Positions 1 to 11,300 of a stretch of 64,000 nt of DNA are shown in pieces. The stretch is from Perilla frutescens (Eukaryota; Streptophyta; Magnoliopsida; Lamiales; Lamiaceae). Positions within the stretch are counted from its first letter, which is position 1. Each line of letters opens with the position of its first letter. Position numbers and translations under genes: made by a program. A model generated the notes under the pieces. The model was not told the origin of the DNA. It was given only the letters and a program-made list of their open reading frames with translations, and searched no databases. The stretch covers positions 20,406,088-20,470,087 of the forward strand of contig BRKX01000018.1 in NCBI GenBank assembly GCA_026008535.1, given 5' to 3'.

Positions 1-780
1 AGCTTGAATCTTTTCACTCAAAAAAAGCAGCTTGAATCTTTTTTTTAGGTACAGAGAATTACTGCTTCAGTTTTGCATATTTTAAATTAAGTTATCTGGT
101 ATCACCAACTTTTAAAAGGAATTTATCAACTGATAAAATATTATAAATGGCCGAAAGTTCATAAAATATTTTGAATTATCTTTTGAGGCTTTTAAAAAAA
201 GACAGTAAAATCTCTTAATTTAAGAAAATGATCCACGAGTTTTAACTCTTCGCGGGCCAAACTCCTTTAGTTTGAAATTTTAATAATAATGCAATATATT
301 TAAGTGATAAATTAAGTGATAGTCTAACTAATGAATATCCCTAATTATGCTGTTAATAGTTCATAACTGACGCCAACTGTTTAGAGTTACGCGAAGATCC
401 ATATAAAAGTTAGAGCCGAATTTTGTTTCCCCACTTAAAATTTTATAAAAATTATTTTATCCACACACTTTTAAACATACTTTTTTTAACTACTTTGGAC
501 AAAAATGTTATTTCATCCTTTTTTTAAAAAAAATATAAATATATTATGTATAATATTTCTTACATCTCAACTTCATACTCGAAAACAACCGTCAATCTAT
601 TCATCCCTCACTCAAAAATTCCATTAGCATTCAAAGAGGAAAGAATATGAAATGAAGTCTACATTGAAAGAATCTCAAGATTATTAAATGTAACTTCAAC
701 ATTTGGAGTTTTAATTTGTAAATATAATATTTTCAACTCATTCACATTTGAATATTAGACTTTACAAAAAAAAACGTAAT
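1..780. other. AT-rich intergenic DNA, no gene seen
   Basis: This stretch has no open frame of useful length, no recognisable protein motif and no terminal repeats that I could pair. It is AT-rich, with short poly-A and poly-T runs. Confidence 0.6.
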
Positions 781-799
781 TGTGTTTTTAACTGCACTC

Positions 800-1235
800 A
801 AGATCCGACGCGCAGCAGAAGGAGCACGCAAGTATATCGGCAATGCACAAACATCGGCAGCACAATTTAGCATTGGATGCGCGCGCCTTGTGTGCTTGCG
901 CTGAACCAACAAACATCGGCATAAAACTTTGTTAGAACATCAGCATGAACATCGGCTAATAATTTGACGTTGGAAATATCGGCATAAGATATCGTCAGAA
1001 CATCGACACAACATCAGCTGACAATTTGACATCGGATACGCACACAGATGGCTACGCGCGCAACAAAAAATATCGGCAGAAGACATCAGCCGAACATCAA
1101 CACGAACATCGACTGCACCCGAGGCATGCTTGTGCACGCGCGCAGATGGCTCCACGCACAACAACAAACATCCCAGAATACTTTGGCATAAACATCAACA
1201 GAAATCAACAGCGCATGCACAACAACCACACAATA
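800..1235. repeat. Irregular ACATCGGC-motif repeat cluster
   Basis: The octamer ACATCGGC and close variants (ATATCGGC, ACATCAGC, ACATCGAC) recur about fifteen times at irregular spacing, mixed with GCGCGC-rich pieces. Base composition is clearly more GC-rich than the DNA on either side. The small ORFs here are by-products of the repeat. Similar short-motif clusters occur inside several LTRs of this window, so it may be the variable part of a decayed LTR, but I could not find its ends. Confidence 0.5.
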
Positions 1236-1904
1236 CTAAGTACATTAATAACTGCGCGCTAGGCTCAACGCGCAGGTTCCAGTGCTCGAAGTTAAGAACT
1301 TCATTTTTTTCAGATATTTTGAAGATTGTAGAAATATTTGATTTTTTTTTCCAGATTTTCATAAATAAACTACATCTGGGATGGTTTTTAAATATCTCTA
1401 ATGTCATGTCTATTATGCCCAGAAACTTCTTTCATACTTATCTCAATTTTTTCCCCCAAATCAAACAACATCCAACAATCTAACAATGTTAATAATCAAA
1501 TCCAAAAGTAAATCGAGAGAACTTTTGCCAAAATTTTCAAAAAACTTCCATAGAGATTGACCGGTAGGGGTAGAATTTTTTTTTTATTTAATTCTTCTCT
1601 TGCATTTGCAGAGGTCGACGATGCCCGGGTTGGTGGAGAAATTTAGATTTCTTCTCTTTAATTTTTGTAGATCGACGGCATATGGGGAGAACTCTTGATA
1701 AATTATTTATATCTTCAATTTTTGCAAATGTGTTGTCCATCCGCGATGGGTTTGAGGACGAGAAAGGAAATTTTTCAAAATCTGAATTGTGCGCAAATGT
1801 GCTGTCGGCGGCTGGTGAAGAGATGAAGCATGTTTTTTTTTAAAATAAATATATATATATATATGAATTTAAGCGTATTTTAGTAATTGAGAGTAAAAAA
1901 TATC
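1236..1904. other. Intergenic DNA, no gene seen
   Basis: Nothing coding is visible. It contains poly-T runs and a short (TA)n near 1848-1863. Confidence 0.5.
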
Positions 1905-2045
1905 ACTAGATGTGAATCTGTTACACCTGGTTTTCCAAGTGTGGTTTACCTTGCCTGTGTGGTTTGTGGGTTATTACACAAGGGTGAGATTTACTCAATG
2001 CATATCGCGATAGAGGCTGCAGGTTACTCTCGACATAAAATAAAA
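1905..2045 (-). repeat. Dispersed SINE-like repeat, copy 1
   Basis: Read on the minus strand this segment matches 26300-26455 over about 145 bp. Shared blocks include TTTATGTCGAG, GTAAATCTCACCC, TGTGTAATA and CTAGTGATRTT. The pattern resembles a short retroposon family I recall from asterid genomes, but no box A/box B promoter is clear here, so the class is inference. The homology itself is directly visible. Confidence 0.55.
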
Positions 2046-3120
2046 ATTGATATACTGGCAATCTAAATCTTTTTTTTTAAGTTCTTTGTTTCATACAAGT
2101 GATCATATCATATGTCTAGACTAGAGATAACCTAATAACATGTATGTACATTAGACATTAATTAAATGTGATTTTGAGATGATTAAAGTATGGGATATAT
2201 CAAATATCGATCAACAATATAACTATTTGATCATATATGTAGCTCGATTATTATTCCATATCAATGTTAAAATTGTAAGAAGATGAATTCTCATTACGAG
2301 GACGTACTACTAATTAATGCGGGAAATTCAAAATTCAGTAAATTAATCATTTACTTCACCACCAATATAGTAGAACTTGTTTTTACCCTCAAAAAATAAA
2401 ATAAAATAATATAGTACTTGTTTTTGGCATTAAGTGGGTAGATAGTGTGGCATAGCAGCTAGGTCTCTTCACACGTACGCCATATAAAAGTGGTGGAGCA
2501 GTACTGAGTGGGATTTAAATGGAAATCCACGCAAATCGATAATGATTTACATGATCGACTTTGTTTGGTTCAAGGATTTTCATAAGGAAATAAATAATGC
2601 ATTTTAGAATTCTTTTATTGACTGCATGCCACAAGTAAAAATTAATTACTGAATGTAATATTAATATATGCTAGATCAGATGAGATGAGGATAATAGTTT
2701 CTCATTTTTCGTATCTCATATTCTCATACATACATTAATATATATATATATATATAAGTTGACCGAGTTTCATGTAACATTACAAACTTCATATATATAT
2801 ATTCAAGTGCGCACTTAAATTGTAAGCATATTGTTCATATATGTGACCTAAGATGCATTTGGAGAAAGATGCAAGACATATGTAGCTAGCTAGGCAAATT
2901 TAAAGAGTAAAAAATAAAATATGCAGTCAAATGGTGCACTTTGGATAAATTCATTTATGTGCAATAGTTTGCAAATAACGTGGAACAAACAAATCACGCT
3001 AGCCAGAAAAAAGTTGATATACAAGGAGCTCAACATAAAAGTGCAGATGAGTTTTGGCCCTTGGAGGAGGTGTAGAGTCGACAACTTATACAGAACATTC
3101 GCACACATATATATACATGT

Positions 3121-3122
<2 letters not shown>
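2046..3122. other. AT-rich intergenic DNA upstream of a small candidate gene
   Basis: No gene is seen. Short TA microsatellites lie near 2740-2756 and 2790-2801. A TATA-like string (ATATATATAC) lies at about 3108-3117, just before the GA microsatellite and the small ORF at 3169. Confidence 0.4.

Positions 3123-3123
<1 letters not shown>

Positions 3124-3169
<46 letters not shown>
3124..3169 (+). repeat. (GA)n microsatellite
   Basis: About 23 uninterrupted GA units run directly into the ATG ATG of the small ORF at 3169. GA/CT tracts in this position are common in plant 5' leaders, which mildly supports transcription of the ORF that follows. Confidence 0.9.
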
Positions 3170-3173
<4 letters not shown>

Positions 3174-3390
3174 GGTGATAAATTTGAAAAAGTTGATAGG
3201 TGAAGATGATATTGAAGGCATATTAAAAATGGTTTGGGTAGTTTTGGCCTCAGCTTCAATGATGTCTGTCATTATATGGAAATGTGCAGAAGGTGGTCGA
3301 CACAAAGAAGCCGGAAGCAACGACTCCGCCGTTGATGTTTATGGAGGAAGCGGTTGCGCCGCCGCCTGTGGTGCCGGTTGTGGTGCATGA
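3169..3390 (+). CDS. Small hypothetical membrane peptide, Cys/Gly/Ala-rich tail
   Basis: The frame encodes 73 residues. It starts at two consecutive ATGs right after the GA tract. Residues about 1-18 are charged, about 20-37 form a hydrophobic stretch (WVVLASASMMSVIIW) long enough for one membrane span, and the last 20 residues are rich in Gly, Ala and Cys (GCAAACGAGCGA, with three regularly spaced Cys). That layout, a short single-span peptide ending in small residues and Cys, occurs in plant short membrane peptides, but I do not recognise a named family. A second frame overlaps at 3284-3514 and looks less protein-like. No function is assigned and it could be chance. Confidence 0.4.
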
Positions 3391-4336
3391 AGATTCAAAT
3401 CACATTCACGTACACCTAGCTATAATAATCCAAAATGTCGATCGAGATTCATATTCAATAATTTTGGTTGAATTTCATAATCTCTCATCGCACAAAGTTG
3501 GCTCCACCTACTGAATTATCTTATTAATTAGCATCTAATCTTTCTACTACTTTATTCAATACCTATATATGTATAAATAGTTGCATGTTGATTGTTTTAT
3601 TATTTCAAATTTTCAAGCTTATATTTCTTTTTAGCTAGCGCGTAATACATATCACATATCTTATATCAATAATTAATGTGTGTGAGTATCCTTATCAATA
3701 ATTAATATGTGTTATAGATACTTGTCCTTTAACCTTTAGGGATGGATTAGTGGTGGGGTGATGTCAGCTTGAAATCAGTTCTCGAGTTTGAATCACATCA
3801 ACATAACTAGATACGAGTCTACTCGTCATGAAAACAAAAATAAAAGTAAGATATAATAAAATATTTTGAAAGAAGAGTGCTATATATGCATATGCATGGA
3901 TGTGTTATTTGCCTAATAGTTGGCATAAATACACGTCTTCCATCCTCATTTATGACTTATGAGTTATGAGAATAATAAATTACCCAAATAGTAGTTTTAA
4001 ATCTCAATCAATCGATCTAACCTCAACTTAAATAGGATGATGAAACGTGAGAAAAAAATTGTATTGTTAAACTAATACTAAAAATTAACACTACATGGAA
4101 ATTGTTACTAGTGCGTGTACTATAATTTTATCTACAAGTAGCAAGTAATTACTCTCGGTAATTATAATGTTGTTTGTGATCTTAAATACATCGAGTGTGA
4201 CTAATACTCACACGTAATTTGTATGGATATGTAAATGAATCGTAAATATTATCATTTATATATTGTGCAATACCGTATTACATCATGTACAAGAATGTCA
4301 CTATGAGTCATATATATATATATATATATATATATA
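3391..4336. other. AT-rich intergenic DNA
   Basis: No gene is seen. A segment at about 3740-3830 has a vague tRNA-like promoter layout but is too weak to call a SINE. A (TA)n tract at about 4310-4336 marks the edge of the next element. Confidence 0.4.
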
Positions 4337-4600
4337 GGGAAATGATCAAATAGGAACCAAATTCCCCCGTGAGAACCTAGGAACCACACATATTAGTAAA
4401 TTATTAGTCACATATTAGCAATGTGTATAATCGCTAACATGTTAGCAATATGTTGCTAATATTATGATCTCGTCAAGTTAGCAAAATGAGTTTACCTCAT
4501 GTTAGCAACATAATCTCTTGGTGTTAGCAATATAAATCTCACATGTTAGATTGGTGCCTAGGTTCTCACGGGGTGATTGGTTCCTATTTGAACCCACCCC
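4337..4600. mobile_element. 264-bp MITE inserted in a TA tract
   Basis: The two ends are inverted repeats of about 50 bp. The left end reads GGGAAATGATCAAATAGGAACC followed by a CCCCCGTGAGAACCTAGG block. The right end, reverse-complemented, reads GGGGTGGGTTCAAATAGGAACC followed by CACCCCGTGAGAACCTAGG. Both ends abut TATATA, so a TA target duplication is likely but cannot be separated from the microsatellite. The interior repeats GTTAGCAA several times in both orientations. There is no coding capacity. The superfamily is uncertain; a Tc1/mariner-like (TA) or Helitron-unrelated MITE is most economical. Confidence 0.7.
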
Positions 4601-5680
4601 TATATATATATATATAAAGAAGGATTAATTGTTAAATAAATTATCATGTTTTTACTTTTTTGTAAATTAGACATCACATTTAAACTTAGTCAATTATAAC
4701 ACATATTTTAATTTGAATTGGATTAAACATTCTCAATTTTTCTGGCCAATTAAGTGTGATGTGTATTTAGTCTATAAACCCCATTGACAGCCACATCAAC
4801 ACACACGTATAACAATGCCATCATTTTTGTTATTTATTTATTTTTTGAGAATTTATTTTTAAAAGATAAAATATATTGAAAAAAATAACGAAGCCGACAT
4901 TATTTGTTACATATGTGTGATGACGTAGTTGTCAACGTGGTTTATAGACCAGACACATTATAAATATTGGCCGGAAAATTTAGGAATGTTTAATCACATT
5001 CAAATTAAAATGTGATGTTGTAAATTACTAAATGGTGAAAACGTGGTGATTAGTTTGACAATTAATCCTAAAAAAAATGATATTTTCAATGATTTGCATC
5101 ACCCTTCTACTAAAATGATTAAATTATCGAGCCTAGGTTTTTAAAAATTACAATAAAAACTCTTAAGCTAATCAAACTTGAATGTGTGTGATCCCCTCAG
5201 ATCGTAAAAAATTTGGAATATCATCGTGCTAATAAGGTATTGGGTTGCATATGAGATTTCATATTACTATATTTAATTTTTTGGTTCGCTCCGTATTTCG
5301 CAATTAAATTTTAAAAACTTCTTCTATAATTTTTTCCTCATTTTTAATTTATTGTACTTAATTTAATTTTATACTTATTAGTTAGGATTGAGCGACAAAA
5401 TATATGAATGTGACAATTGGCAAAAAGGCTATAGTATTTCAGTTAAAATGTCCAAAATACCCATCAGTGAAATATAAAAAAAATGATATAATAATAAAAA
5501 TGGAAAAAAGGAATAAGAAAGGAAAAACCCAGCGAAAAGGCAAGCAATTATGAAAATATAAAAAAATAAAGCTGAAGGTTTTGTTTAAGTATGATAAGAA
5601 ATAAAATAAAAATTAGTGGCTTGCTATGTTTAGGAAGCATGGGTGAATGAAGGTAAGTACAAATTAAGAAAGCTGCGTAA
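4601..5680. other. AT-rich intergenic DNA and MurG promoter side
   Basis: Two stretches near 4690-4820 and 4890-5060 look like diverged inverted copies of each other (blocks such as CACATTTAAA, TTTAATTTGAATTGGATTAA and TATAGACC with reversed partners), suggesting another decayed inverted-repeat element. No coding sequence is visible. I could not identify a TATA box for the MurG gene. Confidence 0.35.
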
Positions 5681-5686
5681 GGCCTA

Positions 5687-5705
5687 ATGAATGAGACTGA
5701 GATGA
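5687..5705 (+). promoter_or_regulatory. Upstream ATGs before the MurG start
   Basis: Three ATGs precede the chosen start if the leader reaches this far: 5687 (a +1-frame uORF running to 5962 across the real start), 5691 (a 4-codon uORF, MRLR) and 5702 (in frame with 5687). They could lower MurG translation, or the transcript may begin downstream of them. Confidence 0.4.
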
Positions 5706-5708
5706 GCA

Positions 5709-6592
5709 ATGGCTGCCTTCGCCTCCTCATCTCTCTACCCCTCCACAACTCCTCTCCAATCCCCTCTCTCCTTCTCCGCCCAACTACGAGCTGTCTCCAA
5801 CAACGCCGTCTCTGCTCCCGCCCACAACCTCCGTGTACTTTTCGCCGCCGGTGGCACTGGTGGCCACATTTACCCCGCCGTCGCCATAGCAGATCAGCTC
5901 AAAATCTTGAACCCCAACGCCCAGTTCCTCTTCGTCGGCACCCCCACCGGAATGGAGGCTAAATCCATTCCCTCCGCCGGATTCCCCTTCACCACCGTCC
6001 CCGCCGCCCCTCTGGCCCGCCCTTTTCTCTCTCCCCGCAATCTCTTCGTCCTGCCGTTAATCCTCACGACTTCAGTCTTCAAGAATCTCAAAATCCTGCA
6101 TGAATTCGACCCCGACATTGTCATCGGCACCGGAGGCTTCGTCTCGTTCCCGACGTGCCTCGCCGCCGCCATTAAAGGCGTTAAGCTGCTGATACAGGAG
6201 CAGAACTCCGTGCCCGGAGTCGCAAATTTGGTTCTTTCTCTGTTCGCCGACAAGATCTGCGTGGCCTTCAATTCGAGCGTGGAGTGTTTCTGGCAGAGGG
6301 ACAAGTGTGTTGTCTGTGGGAATCCGGTGAGATTGTCGTTGATGAATCACACGTCCAAGGCGGCGGCTATACGGCATTTCTTCCCGGCGGTGGAGGGGGA
6401 GAAGAAGCTGGTGTTGGTGCTTGGAGGGTCACTAGGCGCTAATGCGATTAATATTGCTCTGTTTAATGTGTATTTTCAGATGTTGTCTGAGAATGAGGAG
6501 CTGTTCATCATTTGGCAGACGGGCACGGAGTCGTTTTCCGAGATGGAGAGCCTTGTTAGGACTCATCCTAGGCTATTTCTTTCGCCGTGAGT

Positions 6593-6639
<47 letters not shown>

Positions 6640-7733
6640 GGATATTAGCTAACCTTAGCTGTGCACTGACTTTGTCTCTTTTAACTTTTTTGTTACAATG
6701 TGTCTTGAATTGTAGATTCTTGAACAATCATCTGCACTTTGATAATTGTTCAAGTGTTAGTTTAGCATGATTTAATCTTGGATAGGTGAGTGAATGTTGT
6801 TTGGATTGTTTATCATGCTTACCTGTATGCAACTTTTCCAAAGCAGAAACATTTATGAAATTGCGCAGATTCTTGCATGCAGTGGATTTGGCATACGCTG
6901 CTGCAGACCTTATTGTTTCCAGAGCTGGGGCAATGACCTGCTATGAGATCCTAGCCACTGGGAAACCTTCTATTTTGGTATTCAACTATCTCTATTTAGT
7001 AGAATAATTTCTTACTTTGAAGTTATCAAAGTTTTTAACTTTGGTAAGGGAATAATTCCATTGATCATCTGTTCCATGATGCAACTGTAAAATCTTTTCA
7101 GTAGAAAATGATATCAAATCATACAGTGTGGTTTAAATCTGCAAATGGAAAAAGTTATGTTGTATGATTGTGTAAATCTTTTACTAGTAATGTTGAGGGA
7201 AATTTGAGACCAGTTGCCATCCTTTAGCTTTCTCGTGTACCGCTGGTAAGCCAACCGTTTTGATGATTATTAGGTTTTTGGATATTGTAGATACCATCAC
7301 CTCATGTTGCTGAGGGACACCAATTTAAAAATGCTCAACTCATGGCTGATGTAGCTGGTTCAAGGGTTATAATGGAAGATGAACTGGACTCAGCAACCCT
7401 TAGAAAAGCCATCGAAGAAATTATTGGTACGAGAACATTTTTCTGCTACTTGGGATCATTGCTGTTACTGATTGATACACCGTGTATAATTATTTATTGC
7501 TACTGTTCTTCCAAGCATCTGACTTATTTGAAGATTGTCTAGCAGCTGTTGTTAGTTTGCAATCCTTTTTCTTGCGGGAGCTCTTAAAGTTTGCTATGAC
7601 AACGTGATCTTTGGCAGATAATGATAATCTGATGCAAGAGATGTCTGAGAGGGCTTTGCGAGCTGCAAAAATAAATGCCTCTGCTGAGATAGCTGAACTT
7701 GTCATCTCCCTAACCACTGATGTAGATATCTGA
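5709..7733 (+). CDS. MURG: MurG-like UDP-GlcNAc transferase, plastid-type
   Basis: Four exons (5709-6586, 6869-6977, 7291-7426, 7618-7733) join in phase to 412 codons plus stop. Bacterial MurG adds GlcNAc from UDP-GlcNAc to lipid I to make lipid II. The family signatures are all present: GGTGGHIYP at residues 48-56, GTGGFVSFP at 140-148, EQNSVPG at 164-170, GNPVR at 204-208, GGSLGA at 239-244 and SRAGAMTCYE at 310-319, followed by the KPSIL / GHQFKNA donor-site region. The first 40 or so residues are Ser/Thr/Ala-rich with few acids, as in chloroplast transit peptides. The start has G at -3 and +4. Seed plants keep MurG with MraY, Ddl and MurE although they lack a visible plastid wall. The gene converges on EXO1, with about 640 bp between the stops. 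The substrate in this plant is inference. Confidence 0.93.
6594..6636 (+). repeat. (CT)n microsatellite at MurG intron 1 donor
   Basis: An uninterrupted CT tract begins seven bases after the intron 1 donor (GTGAGTG at 6587). Length change here would alter the base context immediately downstream of the 5' splice site. Confidence 0.9.
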
Positions 7734-8377
7734 GTTCTTGAAGGATTGCTGAAAATAGCAGGTTGCTGATTTTGGTTGTACTTCCATGTTGATATGATTC
7801 GTGTTTTAAAAAAATTGATATGAATAGACGGTCTGAGCGAGCAAAGAATCTTCGATGGTTTCACATATTGATACTTGTGTGCGAGAATGAGCAGAAAAAA
7901 CAGTCCGCAAACAGAAGAGCATTCCTCGTGAGTTTTCTAGTAAAGCTGTAGCCTGTTGGTGTAGTGCTAGAGAGAGATGTGCATATAACCTCCACAAATG
8001 TCCAAACATATCACAAATTTAGTGACTACATTAGTTAGCAGGGTTGTACTGTAAATTTATCCATTTCATTCCAATTGTAGTTTGTGTGCAGGCTTATTGT
8101 ATTGATACTGTATCTAACATGTTCTTTTTTTAAAAAAAAATATTGTATCTAACATGTTGAAAATGTATCAAACATTCGTTTTATTTTAAATAAAATTATA
8201 ACTTGGATGTTGGAATCCCATCATCATTTCTGTATAGAATTGCTTGTGCCTATTTTGATAAGTGCAGATACAGTTTCAGATATAAGCCGCTTTGGTAAAG
8301 ATCAAGTGCTTAGATACTTTTTTAAAAATGAAAAATTAGTAAAAAAAATCGTATTAAATTAAAACTAGGAAAGTATA
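7734..8377. other. Convergent intergenic region, MurG / EXO1 3' ends
   Basis: This carries the 3' untranslated regions of two convergent genes. AT-rich stretches with poly-A/T runs near 8128-8142 and 8320-8350 would supply polyadenylation signals for either strand. No other gene is seen. Confidence 0.5.
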
Positions 8378-11300
8378 TTACACCCTAGAGAAGAAATTAA
8401 GTATGCTACAGTTTTTAGATGTTACACGGTTGCAATCACTTTGCTTTGATAGCTTCTCGCCCATTCTTTTGCTTTTTTGTTCGATAAATTTAGAATCTAC
8501 GCTTTCTTCTGATTTCTGAGTTGCAGACAATATTTCTGGCTTCTCAATCTCAGTCACTTCAGAAACTTGTTCATCAATAGCCATTGCCTGGTTCGGCTGC
8601 ACTTTATCTTTTTTCTGTTTCTTGAACGGGTTGTTGCATGGAATGTTTGGAGTGAATCCAAGATAGGCTCGTTCTTTGTCCACTGAGGCATCGTTTTGGG
8701 AAGGGAAACCCAGCCTTTTGAGGGCTAATGTTTCACTTTTGTGCAGTACTTCCTCTGAGGTCATTCTCTTTTGCTTCCCTTCTGAATTTCTTTTCATTGC
8801 ATCAAGTGGCATATCACCTAATAGTTTGATGAAACTATTAGCAACTTCAGCTAAACATTTTTAAGATCAAAACTCCTCACAGATTTCTCGAAGAAAACAA
8901 GAACTCAGATCAGCTAGACTTGCATGCTTAAAGATGAACCAAGTAGCATGCACAGCTGAAAGACTGACCTCTAATTCTCTTTTTGATAGTTTTGTTGCAA
9001 GAAACTATAGCAAAGCATCCTTCTTGCTTTGATTCAGTAGCTTCTTCTCGTGTCGAGAGTTGGCTGCCAGAATCTGGAAAACTAAGATTGTGCTTATATC
9101 TGGGTTGAGGGGAGTGATCAAAAGCCTCCATCGTACAAGGATCTAGGTTTCCTTCAGCAATTGCGACTGCTATGGATGGGGATAAGTCTCTATATGAAGT
9201 GAAGGAAAGAGAAAAACAGAATAGGACCTTTTCAACAAGCAGAAACTTCTGCTGAATAACTCAACTTTCAGCACTCTTAATCAGCACATTGCATAGTATT
9301 ATTAGTATAAACCTGTGGAAAGAGGAAAGGATACGGCCCCAAGAAATCAAGATCCCCATTTCGAACCTGCAAAAGCTCAGGTGGAAGAGGATTGAGAGGT
9401 TTGAGTTTCTTTGAAGCTGCATCATACCTGCCAAGAAGGTTAAACAAGATGCACGTGTTATACGGTGTGAGACTACTCGAGAAAAAAGTATGTTGTGGGA
9501 TGTATTCTGTATCGTACACTCGGGCATGTTGGAAGACTGCCATTGCTTCTTTGAAAGCTGTGGGATAATCTTCAGGAACTTGTTTTCCCTTTTCAAACTT
9601 CAGCACTGACAGAACCTGCAAAAATGTGATTATTGGAAGAGGAATGGAAATGTATAGTTGAGAACAAATTTGAATACATGCAACAAAGATATAGATATCA
9701 ATTAACCAATAGTACAAGGTATTGTATGAAGACAGAGCCTTATTTTTCCACATTTGTCTTTCAAGAGAATAGTTCATAAAATAAAGCATGGGAGAACATT
9801 TGTCAGTTAAAAGACACTTCTTCACACAGAATGTGACAGACATCATGACCTATTCGACTTCAATTAAGTCAACGATTTTTCTTACACGGTCTATATTTCG
9901 ATACTTGGCAACCAAGTTGTAAGCTTTTGTAATCCCAATTCCAGGCACAGATGGGAGGAAATCACACCCAGCCAATACACACATACCTGAAAATTTTGAA
10001 AAATAAAACCATGTATAGTATTGAAAGGATGCTCTAAAGACCTGAGAAAATAGGACATCATGTGAGGAAATTTGTATTTGTATTTTTTCTTGCTTTCCTT
10101 GATGCTCTTGAAATGTCAAAAAGGTCTGTAAATTTTGTGTTTTACTGCATTTATGGTAGAGCATTATGTCCATCAAGATCAGATTATATTTTAGTAGATA
10201 GGAATTCATACTAATTTTGGTCAGGTGTTAAAATTTTGAAAGCATGTTATATTCTGTAAATTCTGTGAAGTACCTGTAAACAATTCTCTGTTAAAGTTCA
10301 TGAAAGATGGTATACGACCAACAATGTTAAGAACCTTTTCAAGGACTATCTCATCACCATTGCCATATCGGTCCATCTTAAACACTACCTGCGCATTCCA
10401 CAGAAGAAGTTAGATCACAAAATAAACACAGAGCTGGGAAACAATCTATCTAGTTCTAATATTAGTGAGATTCTTACAGATGGGCAACCATATGCTAGTA
10501 AATCGCTATCCTCTGAAATGATTGCTACAACCCCGCCTTTTTCAGTTTCAAGACCTGAAAGATATGCCAATTGTGCATCTGCCTCATATGGAGCTACAAC
10601 AAATTCAATATTCTCTGATCTTAAAATCTGAAAAATTAAAAAGTTCGTAGTAACTAGTAAGTAAAGGTCTTGTTTGAATGAATAACTTTGAAAGCCATTC
10701 TACTGGTCATAATAAAAATAAAACAAAAGAAAGAAAGAAGCTTTAAAACCATTCATGAATCAAAGTGCTTTATTTTAACAGTTAGGTTCAATATATTTTC
10801 CACTGCCTGTTTATTTCTGTGAATACCTGAGTGGTAGATTTTTAGTATAAAATGGAAGTAATTGCAAATTAAAATCAACTAAATGTACCTGAATCAGTTG
10901 ATGTGCAATCTGAGGGGTTATGCTCACAGCTCTCTACATAAAAAATAAGTATTGTGAGAATGGAGGCTTTCTTTGTTATGATTTAATAATGAGATGTATC
11001 AATATGAAAAATAAGCATACACCTTTGTGCAGACAGAGAAGGATACGAAGGGTATGTGTAAGCTGATGCACGTTAGATAATATACAAAAGATTGAAAAAA
11101 AGAGATGTTCAAGTTTCACAGTGATAAATTAGCCTCTGTACTGTGATATCCTAGAAAAGAGCCTTAGATGACGTGGGAACTCAAAAATTGAAATTATGCT
11201 TTGATCATCAGTATATCAATAAGAGACTGCATTCAGAAGCTCAACAAAGATTATCAGAAAATGAAAGAAAATATACAAGTTTGAATTAAATAGGCACATA

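Noticed and set aside
3740..3830. SINE-like segment with weak box A and box B
   Set aside because: Both boxes are poor matches and no target duplication or second copy was found.
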